From assembly GCA_035517655.1 (NCBI GenBank), contig DATIYJ010000008.1, positions 1 to 64,000 on the forward strand: a stretch of 64,000 nt of DNA, written 5' to 3'. Below, in pieces: positions 17,025 through 25,200 of the stretch (the stretch's first letter is position 1; the number at the start of each line of letters is the position of its first letter). A program made the translations under genes and the position numbers. The notes below the pieces were generated by a model that was given only the letters and a program-made list of their open reading frames with translations, ran no database searches and had not been told where the DNA came from. This DNA comes from Nitrospiria bacterium (GTDB lineage Bacteria > Nitrospirota > Nitrospiria > JACQBZ01).

Positions 17025-19331
17025 TCAACCTGCCATGTGTTTTGTTGCGGCCGCTAAAACGTAATAACGAAGATTAAGAAGACTCCGATTCACATGGGAC
17101 ATGATCCCGTTGAAGACTTCGGTGTCGATTTCCCGTGCACGGAATCGATCCAGGGCCGTTCGGCTGATGTACCTGTGATAGCTCTCAGCGCATTCTCGAG
17201 TTGCGTCGATGACTTGTACCTCGGAAAATCCGATTTTCTCCAGCAGGGTGTGGTAAGCATTGACATCCCGGAGATAGTTTCCTTTATTTCGACTCCAATC
17301 GGTCAGTTCCCCGGTTCTGGAATAGAGGGTGTCGGCGAGGACAAGACGGCCCCCGGGTTGAAGAATCCGGAACGCCTCTTTTAGGAAAGAGGCGCGATGA
17401 GGGAAGAAGCCGGCCCGTTCGACACAGAGAATGCCGCCGAAAGTTCCATCTGGAAAATCCATGTCCGCGGTGTCCATATGGTGGATGAAGGATAGGCCGG
17501 GCTGCTCTCGTTCCAAATTCCTCCAAAGGGGATTGCGGTAACCGGTTGCCGTGATCCGTTGCGGAGGCAATTTTCGTATAAGATAGCGCGTTGATCCGCC
17601 GCGGCCGCAATCCACATCAAGAATCCGACCGGAGACCGGTCCCAAGAGCTTTAAGAGCCGGTCCATCAGATGCTCGCAAGCCTGTCGGGCCGATTGGGCA
17701 CCGTCCTCCCAGTAGCCCATCTGATCGAAGTCGCTTTTTTCATAAAAGTCATCGACTCGATCGGCATAGAATTCCCGATCAAATTGTCGGTGGACAATCC
17801 GCATGGCTGCACGTTCGGGGTCTTTTTGTTTCTGCGCTAATGGCGATTCGGTGCCGCGCTCCTGGTTTTTTTTCTTTCCAATCCAGATCTCGCACCCACC
17901 TCTGGGGTTGGGCTGATATTTCCAACCCGATTCGGTTTTGACACCGACAAGCGGCCCGAATGGATTGGCTGTTCCGACGAACAGACCGCTAGGTGTCGAG
18001 CTCATGTTTCGAATACCAAAATTGAAAGGGGTTCCGAAACCGTCCAAGGAGACAGGATGCCAGTGGATGCCGTCTCGGGTTCGCCATAACTCGCACCCTC
18101 CGGACCGGAGTGTGAGTTCCTCGACCCCTACTTTTTGGATTTGTTGAACAAGGGCTTCGGGAAAACCCTCGAATGTCAGGAACGGAAGAAAACAGCCCCA
18201 GTTGTATGTGGCCACGTAAAGCCATTCCTCATGCACGCACATTCGCCAGGTATAACCGTTGAAAAAATTATTGAATCCCGGTCCCAAGCCGCTTAATGGG
18301 ATTTTAAACCCTTCCGGCGTGACCCGAGGAGCCCCCACCAACAGCTCCCATGTGTCATCGGGGTAGACACGGATGACCTCGGAAGCTGCCGGTCCTACCT
18401 TATGATAGCGATTGTATCCCCCGCCCGCAATGCCGGTCCCCACATAGAGCGCCCCGTTGAAGACGAAGAGGCTGGCCACCCCTTCGTTGTCGATTCCACG
18501 ATAGGCTCCGGATGTTAGCACACGGGTCCATGTGTAGGGAGGAGAGCTCTCGGCGCGGGTCTTCCAGAGTTCAAATCCGGTTGCCGGGTTCAGCGTGCCG
18601 GCATAAAGGTAGCCGTTGAAGGCGGTCATTTCAAAGATGCCCAGGTTGCCCGGGTGTCCGAATCCGAGATGATTCACGGTCCGCCATTGTCCACCCGCCG
18701 GGTCGTCTGTTTCGAGGATCACCGGAAGCTCTGCTTCGTTGGGACCGTGTCCTGCCCTCCCGACCGGCGAGGTATAGAGCCGTCCGTTGAAGGCTTGGAG
18801 GGTGCGAAAACAGACCATGCTGGGGTGTCCGAGGCCCGGTTCGCTGACGTCTGTGAAAGACCGACCATCTTCCGAGCGAATGAACCGGGATCCGGTCGCC
18901 GACCAACTGCTCAGATAAAGCACCGGTCGTCCGTCGCTTTTCCCCTGGAAAACAGCCATCCCTCGATATCCGATGTCGCGCATTTCCTCCTTGCCGTTTC
19001 GCATGATCATCGGAGAAATATGTACCATTTCCCACTTCTCCACGCGGGGATCGTATCGCCAGATTTGAGCCCGAAGCTCCTGGGGGTCCGGCGGGCTTGT
19101 ACACCGGACTGGCCAGCAATTCATCTTGAGGGGATTGCGCGCATTGACTAGGCAAAGATTGTCGCGGGTTGTGCCGACATAGAGGTAGCCGTCGAACCAG
19201 GCCATCGAATGAGGGTAAGAATTACGGGCATCTCCAAATCCTCGGATGGCGATCTGTGTGAAGTCGTTCAGGGTCAATCCCCGCCGGGGAATACGGGACG
19301 CTTCGTGTTTAATGAGCGTTTGGGTTGGCAT
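17025..19331 (-). CDS. beta-propeller fused to a SAM methyltransferase
   Basis: A 768-residue fusion. Residues about 25-475 repeat a motif of the type FNGYLYAGT...GFELWKT at roughly regular spacing (SMAWFDGYLYVGT, TAFNGYLYAGTLNP, FNGALYVGTGI, CVHEEWLYVAT, SSTPSGLFVGTANP), the pattern of a six- or seven-bladed propeller. A charged linker (about 480-510) leads to a methyltransferase domain (about 515-768) with motif I ILDVDCGRGGSTRYL, TGYRNP, FGGILCVER and LQPGGRLVLADTL, similar to sterol/cyclopropane-type enzymes. The ATG at 19331, preceded by AGGTG, is preferred to the GTG at 19340. Its start overlaps the end of the upstream hydrolase gene by 23 bases. The propeller probably binds the carrier or a partner. 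The fusion is unusual. Confidence 0.8.
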   Translation of the reverse strand: MPTQTLIKHEASRIPRRGLTLNDFTQIAIRGFGDARNSYPHSMAWFDGYLYVGTTRDNLCLVNARNPLKMNCWPVRCTSPPDPQELRAQIWRYDPRVEKWEMVHISPMIMRNGKEEMRDIGYRGMAVFQGKSDGRPVLYLSSWSATGSRFIRSEDGRSFTDVSEPGLGHPSMVCFRTLQAFNGRLYTSPVGRAGHGPNEAELPVILETDDPAGGQWRTVNHLGFGHPGNLGIFEMTAFNGYLYAGTLNPATGFELWKTRAESSPPYTWTRVLTSGAYRGIDNEGVASLFVFNGALYVGTGIAGGGYNRYHKVGPAASEVIRVYPDDTWELLVGAPRVTPEGFKIPLSGLGPGFNNFFNGYTWRMCVHEEWLYVATYNWGCFLPFLTFEGFPEALVQQIQKVGVEELTLRSGGCELWRTRDGIHWHPVSLDGFGTPFNFGIRNMSSTPSGLFVGTANPFGPLVGVKTESGWKYQPNPRGGCEIWIGKKKNQERGTESPLAQKQKDPERAAMRIVHRQFDREFYADRVDDFYEKSDFDQMGYWEDGAQSARQACEHLMDRLLKLLGPVSGRILDVDCGRGGSTRYLIRKLPPQRITATGYRNPLWRNLEREQPGLSFIHHMDTADMDFPDGTFGGILCVERAGFFPHRASFLKEAFRILQPGGRLVLADTLYSRTGELTDWSRNKGNYLRDVNAYHTLLEKIGFSEVQVIDATRECAESYHRYISRTALDRFRAREIDTEVFNGIMSHVNRSLLNLRYYVLAAATKHMAG

Positions 19332-20229
19332 CCCTATCACCTGCCCAAGCTTCTATCGGTTGCAGTGTGGAGCGCGGGTCCTTCTCGATAAATTCTATGA
19401 GAAGTTGGGCAAACCTTCCGGGAACCTCGACCGGAAAGAAATGACCGACCCCCGGCAGGATGACGGTCTCGTGCCGGGGCAATAATTTTTCCAATCGGAG
19501 ACAAGTCTTCAGGCAGCGGGAGTTCTCACCGAAGATCAACAGCGTTGGGGTCTCGACCTTTTGGATGAGCGCGCGATCCAATCCCGAGATGCTGAGGACA
19601 TCCTTTTGAAATGTGGTGGTCGTTCGCAGGCGGAGCCATTTTCTTGCGGTCCGGCTGTTCGGATTCCATGAACCGAATGCGATCGCAAGTCCCTGATCCG
19701 TTCCCGGTCTCGGAACCGGTCCGACCAGTTCCTCCAGCATGGTGTAGACGACCTTGGGAGTATCGTCCGCAACAGGGATTCCCCGGTCCTGTAGTTTTTT
19801 CCGACGGGCTCTCCAGAACGGGCCGTCCTTGCCGGAAGGGATCGGCTGAAGCGCGTGAACACGACAATCGGCCAGGGTGAGCGTCTCGAACCGTTCCGGG
19901 TGCAGCGCCGCACTATGCAGGGCCACCGCACCGCCGAAACTGTGCCCGACGAGATGGGCCCGAGGGATCTTCAGATGGTCCATCAGGCCGATCAGGTCCG
20001 ATGCCATGTGGGCGGTCGTATAGTCTGAGGCTGGCATATCGGTGCCGCCGTGGCCGCGCAAGTCAAAGACCGTGACTCGGAAGGCCTTGCTGAGATGGGG
20101 GACGACTTGGAGAAACCAGAACGCCAGATTGGCTGCGAGTCCATGCACCATGATAAGATCCGGGCCGGATCCCGCTGTCTCATACTGAATTTGAAGTCCG
20201 TTGATCAGCGCCTTGGCCATCTTCGTCAC
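19309..20229 (-). CDS. alpha/beta-hydrolase (esterase/thioesterase-like)
   Basis: A 306-residue member of the abhydrolase_1 family. It has IMVHGLAANLAFW (oxyanion), VFDLRGHGGTDMP, HLVGHSFGGAVALHS with the nucleophile Ser, LLIFGENSRCL with the acid position, and LPGVGHFFPVEVPGRF with the His. No signal peptide, so it acts in the cytosol. A GTG at 20229 overlaps the stop of the phosphodiesterase gene by four bases (GTGA), indicating translational coupling; an ATG three codons later is possible. Within the operon it could hydrolyse or transfer the acyl chain from the synthase. Confidence 0.85.
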   Translation of the reverse strand: MTKMAKALINGLQIQYETAGSGPDLIMVHGLAANLAFWFLQVVPHLSKAFRVTVFDLRGHGGTDMPASDYTTAHMASDLIGLMDHLKIPRAHLVGHSFGGAVALHSAALHPERFETLTLADCRVHALQPIPSGKDGPFWRARRKKLQDRGIPVADDTPKVVYTMLEELVGPVPRPGTDQGLAIAFGSWNPNSRTARKWLRLRTTTTFQKDVLSISGLDRALIQKVETPTLLIFGENSRCLKTCLRLEKLLPRHETVILPGVGHFFPVEVPGRFAQLLIEFIEKDPRSTLQPIEAWAGDRDANPNAH

Positions 20230-21824
20230 ATGTATCCCAAAGTTTTGAGCCGATCCATGACTTGGGCCTGTTCGGCTGCAGTCATCGTGGCCTGTTTTTC
20301 CTGGTCCCGGCTATTATCCGGGGCGAGTGTCGGAGACCCGATCCGGATCGGCATTTCCTGAAAAACTTCCGGCTTGAAAATCTCGGTCGCCACACTTCCT
20401 TCCAGGTCCTCGGGTACCGGGAGCCCAATGCTGTACAATAGCGTCGGAGCGACATCCAGTATGGACCGTGGAGCGGCTAAAAGACCTTTTTTAATTCCCT
20501 TCCCGGAGGCGAAAAAGATGCCCTCGTGGCGATGGGTGCCGTTAACCTCAGGGCGGGGTTTCAAGGGCGACCGAGCGTTCAGGATTGAGACGAAACCGTT
20601 GTCTCTGAGCACCAAGGTCAGGTCCGGGGCCTGAGACATGTAGGGCCCCGGAAAGGCCTCTTCCCGCGTGAGAATCTTTTTGACGACGCGATCACCCGTC
20701 GCCGGGTCGCGGAATTCGTTCAAACGAGCCACCAGCCGTGCGCGGAAAGACTCGTATTCCGAAAGGGGGATACCCGGTTTCCCCGGCCCCGTCGATGTCC
20801 GGATATAAATGCCGTTGCTGCTGGATGTCCGGACGTAAGCGGTGGTCCGGTCCCAATCGATCGTTTCGTAATGTTCGCGGAGGCGTTCTGCGGTCAAGGA
20901 ATCGGATTGATCCTCCGGTGTGCCTTCTTTCCACGTGAGATAGCCGTTTTGATTCAGCCAGGCGTTAGCATAAAAGATCTCATGAGTCGGACCGAACCCG
21001 TGATCGGAGGCCATGAATACCCGGGAATCCGGCCCGGCGATTCGGACCAGCTCGCTCAAGAATCCGTCCAGCCGACGGAAATAGTCCCGGCAGATCTCTC
21101 GGACGCGGATTTCCCAATCGGAGGGATTCGGAGGAAAGTACGCGGGGTCCAGAAACCTCCAGACCAGATGCTGAAGTTTGTCGACTCCGTCGAATACGAC
21201 CGCCGTCAGGTCGGTCGGGTCGGTCAGCATGAGGTGGCTCGTGATCTCGAACCACTGCCGTTCCTTTCGGATATTGTACTGGATCCACTCCTCGCAGTCT
21301 TCTTTGGCCAGCCCGAGCAGGGGTTTGCGTCCCTGATCCACGTCCCACGAGACGTCTTTGACGTTGAAACCGGAAAGCACCTTGAGTTGATCGTAAAGTC
21401 CGGGAGGGTAGACGTTCAGCTTTAGATTTCTCGATGTGACGAAGCCCGGCACGATATGTCCCTTGACGGGTCTCGGAGGGTACATCGCGATGAAATTGAG
21501 ACATGTGATGCTTTTATTGTTTCGGCTTGCGATCGACCAGATGGTCTCGCAGCGGACATCGCGCGCGTTGATGAGGGTGAAGAAGATCGTCTTCTCTTTC
21601 TCCTCGCCTCGAATGAAATCGTAGACGCCGTGATGTCCCGGACCTCGCCCCGTCATCATCGATGTGAAGGCCGGAGGGGTGAGGGGATTCGGAGTGGAAA
21701 GGAGTTCGCCCCTCGTCCCGTTCTCCAAAAAGCTTTTGAGAAACGGCATAACGCCGTCCTCCATGAGCGGATTCAGAACGTTGAATGTCGCTCCATCCAG
21801 AGCGATCAAGAGCGTGCGAGCCAT
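20226..21824 (-). CDS. alkaline-phosphatase-superfamily phosphodiesterase/pyrophosphatase
   Basis: A 532-residue type I phosphodiesterase/nucleotide-pyrophosphatase-like enzyme. LLIALDGATFNVL carries the first metal Asp, PLTPPAFTSMMTGRGP the Thr nucleophile, VFDGVDKLQHLVWRF a second Asp/His pair, ASDHGFGP the DH metal pair, and THRHEGIFFASG the last His. Seven metal/active-site positions therefore look intact. The C-terminus ends MDRLKTLGYM, strikingly like the RLRELGYM end of the unrelated PP-loop protein at 3735. GGAG lies 8 bases before the ATG. In a lipid-type synthase operon it may cleave or transfer a phospho- or sulfo-ester, for instance a head group. Confidence 0.85.
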   Translation of the reverse strand: MARTLLIALDGATFNVLNPLMEDGVMPFLKSFLENGTRGELLSTPNPLTPPAFTSMMTGRGPGHHGVYDFIRGEEKEKTIFFTLINARDVRCETIWSIASRNNKSITCLNFIAMYPPRPVKGHIVPGFVTSRNLKLNVYPPGLYDQLKVLSGFNVKDVSWDVDQGRKPLLGLAKEDCEEWIQYNIRKERQWFEITSHLMLTDPTDLTAVVFDGVDKLQHLVWRFLDPAYFPPNPSDWEIRVREICRDYFRRLDGFLSELVRIAGPDSRVFMASDHGFGPTHEIFYANAWLNQNGYLTWKEGTPEDQSDSLTAERLREHYETIDWDRTTAYVRTSSSNGIYIRTSTGPGKPGIPLSEYESFRARLVARLNEFRDPATGDRVVKKILTREEAFPGPYMSQAPDLTLVLRDNGFVSILNARSPLKPRPEVNGTHRHEGIFFASGKGIKKGLLAAPRSILDVAPTLLYSIGLPVPEDLEGSVATEIFKPEVFQEMPIRIGSPTLAPDNSRDQEKQATMTAAEQAQVMDRLKTLGYM

Positions 21825-21883
21825 TTTGTTATCTCCATGTGAGTATAATAAAAACCATCGAAACGAGCGGGTATAAGCCGGAA

Positions 21884-22186
21884 TCAGATATGAGCTTTCA
21901 GAAAATCGGCAATCCGAGAAACCTGAAGATCGTTCACGTATCGGCCGTTCTCCATAACCAAATCCTCGAATGGAATGTCGTGCTTGCCGAATCGCTCCTG
22001 AATGGCCACGATGAGATGAACCACATCGACTGATTCAAAAGCCAAGTCGCCCATGAGTCGGGTTTCGCCAGTAATCTGGCCCGAAAATCCGGTGTCCCAG
22101 TCGCTCGTTATGTCCTCGATGATCTTGATCAGTTGGTTTTGGACCGTTCCGGAGTTCACTCCTGTGTTCTGTCGGATGTTCTCCAT
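21884..22186 (-). CDS. free-standing acyl carrier protein
   Basis: A 100-residue carrier protein. The phosphopantetheine site reads GDLAFESVDVVHL, with Ser in an ES-V context instead of the usual DSL, which is common in PKS-associated carriers. Helix III (GRYVNDLQVSRIADFL) is normal. AAAGGAG lies 5 bases before the ATG. It sits 27 bases after the second synthase gene, and the PPTase domain at the end of that synthase may load it. It may accept the finished chain or supply a starter. Confidence 0.9.
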   Translation of the reverse strand: MENIRQNTGVNSGTVQNQLIKIIEDITSDWDTGFSGQITGETRLMGDLAFESVDVVHLIVAIQERFGKHDIPFEDLVMENGRYVNDLQVSRIADFLKAHI

Positions 22187-22213
22187 ACCTTCTCCTTTAA
22201 GTTTAAAATATGT

Positions 22214-25200
22214 TTAAAAAATTGATAACGCGCTGATCAGGGAGCCTTCCCGTAGGGTTCGAGCCTTAAGGCTCGAACCGCCCAGCGCGGGAAGGTCTCG
22301 TGCCAGATTCCCCTGTAATACCAGCTCCATTTCACCGTTCTGGGGGTGGATAGACTCAATCACGAGATCTCGCATTTGCCCCAGAAGACCACGTCCCAGC
22401 GCCTTGGCTACCGCTTCCTTTGCACACCAGAAGCGCAGCGCCCATTCCTCCGGATCACCGGTAAGACCGGCCAGCAGGCGGCGTTCACCTTCGGTAAAGG
22501 CCAAGCTGAGCCATCCGGGATCGCGGCCGCCGACGGGCCATTGTTCGATATCCAGCCCCAGCCCGCTGGCGGTATCCGGCCAACAGGCGGCGGCCGCCGC
22601 ACACCCGGCCGAATGGGAGATCGAAACGTATGGCACTCCGCCTAGGCCATCCATCCAACTGCCGGCCACACGCGGTCGCCCCTCGGCATCGGTTAATATC
22701 TCGACATCGGCTGGGAAAAGGTCCAGTCCATGGCGCGTCTTTACAAGGCGTCGGATCGCGTCCTTCGCTGCGCAACGGCCGAGAAGCCACTCAACCTGGC
22801 GTTGGTTTGGACCTTTTAAGTCATGCCAGAACTCGCGTTCCCGATGGCTCAAGATGAGATGCGCCAAGACCCGACGCCAGATCATGGCGTGGGCATCCAT
22901 AAAATCCGCCGGAAACGGTTCACGCAACGCGCAACTCACGGAACGTCCATTGTTGAAATTGGGACCGAACACGGACCAGTCTCGGGTTAGATAGCCGACC
23001 TGCGGCCGAATTCGGGTCCGATAGAATTCCTCCGGCAGTTCGAACCGGCGGTCCTCCCAGTTCGACATCCGCAGATACAGTCGGCCGTCCGGTCCGATCA
23101 GATCGATGTCGGAACTAATTTGCTGATCGCCCTCCAGCCGGATCCGGGCGCGGCCGGTGACGCACGTGCCGACCGGAAGGCGCGGACCAAAAATCTGGAG
23201 TTCCCGCAACCGGAACGGAAAGACATTGAAACCGGTCGGAAGATGTTCGGTCGTCCAATAACCCACGAGCTGGCCCGCCGCATCCAACAGAATTGGATCG
23301 GTTATCCAGACCGGGCTCTGAATCGATCGAAACAATCGGTCTAGCGGCAGGACGGTTAGGGTAGCTTCCGTTCCGTCCTGGCCCCAGCGGTCGACCGACT
23401 TCACGCCCTGAAACGTCGGACCGTGAAACATTCCCTCGGCATACAGATTTTCAGGACGCCACCGCGATGGACGTTCAGTCGTCAGGGGGAGCGGCGCGGC
23501 GACCGGCGTGGCTGGATAGCGATCGGAAAAAACTGCGACGCATTCGGCCAACACCGGCCCGGGGGTTCCGGATGATTCGGAGACTTCCCGGATCTTGACC
23601 TCGATCTCTGTTCCGTCGTGATCGGATATCCGAGCGGCCGTCATCGCGAGCGTGACGGGCGGTCGGTCGAACGCGATCCACCGATAGGCGCGAATCTCGC
23701 GCATGCGGACCAAATGCAGGTCCGGCGCGAGCGCTGCCGCCACCTGGGCCATGATCTCCATCGTCATGGTGAGCGGCATGACGGGCAAGGCCATAAGAGT
23801 TTTATCGGTCATCGAAACCTGTCCGCCAAGTGTGTGGTGCCGGAGAAAGATATCCTCCTCTGGATCGATCCGACGAATGGCTTCGAGGCGCTTGCCGGGC
23901 TCCAAGGTGACGATGTGGTTGAGAAACGGAAAATTCTGAATCGGTTTGCGGTCGTCGGTCGTCACCAGGGGCTCAGCGGCTGTGGATGTCTCACCTGAAC
24001 CGTTGGAAAAGAAACGAATGATTTCTCGCAATGTCTTTTTACCGGTCAGACCCTCCATCGCCTGTTCGGGAAGGGCCGGCTTGAGCGCTCGTTTTGCCGC
24101 GCCAAGGATTTCCACCCGTTTGATCGAATCGATACCAAGGTCGGCTTCCAGATCCAGGTCCAGTCCGAGCATCTGAGCCGGATAGCCGGTCTTTTCCGAA
24201 ACCAGGTTTAGGAAGGTTCGTTGGATGTGGTCCGAGTCTGTGCGCTCCGGTTGTTCGGTTTTCGCAATAAGCGCGGCCGGCGGTTCCGGATTGCCGTTGA
24301 CGGTCGTTGCTGATTGGGTTGGGACGGCCGAGGCCGTCGAGGTTGATGACGGAATCGGCTGACCGTGAACCGTTCGCGACAGATAACCTTCCATGACCGA
24401 CTGCTGAATGGTCAGAAATGCATCCATTGTTTTGAAGTAGGTCTGCAGCACGTTGTTTTGTGAAGTATCGGTGGGGTTGCGGGCCGGCAGAACTAGGGAC
24501 TCCGAGCCACCTGTCTGGACAAGGGAACGGGGCGCAACCGTGGGGGGCGTGACCGGAGGGTTGCCGAGAGCGGTCAAGGGCTGCACAGGCGTCGGAACGG
24601 ACGTCGGTCGCGGCCGAGCAGTGTCGCCGTTGTGGCGGTCCAGTCGAAGCGGCTGCAACTCCAAGGCGATGCGCATGCCGTTGTCGGACTCCCCTCGGGC
24701 AGCCCGATCCTGCTGAATGTCAAGCGTGAGGCGATGTGGTGTCCGTCGCTGATACAGGGGCTCCAGGTCCATTGGGACGTGATGGGCCGTCAACAGCGCG
24801 AGCGCATGGTTGAGGTGGGTCGTTCCTGGCCGTCGATGGGAATCGGACGCGACGGCAAGATGTGGTTGTGTTCTGAGGGTGTCATCCACGAATCCGGTCA
24901 GATTGCTCTTTGGGCCGACCTCAATGAAGATTCGGACGCCGGCGGCATAGAGGCCCTCGATCGTTTCCCGGAATCTGACCGGTTGCGACCATTGGTTCAG
25001 CGCGAGCCTGCGGATTTTTTCCGCATCGGACGGCATGGGGCCCGTCGTCGCGCAGGAGTAAATCGGGATAAGGGGCGTCGTCAAAGGAAGAGCGGCAAAG
25101 AAGTCCTTCAGAGCAGCACAGACCGGCGCGAAGAGGGAGGTGTGGTACGCCCGCTCAAACGGGAGCGGTGTGCAGATTGCTCCCTCAGAGGCCAGCCGAG

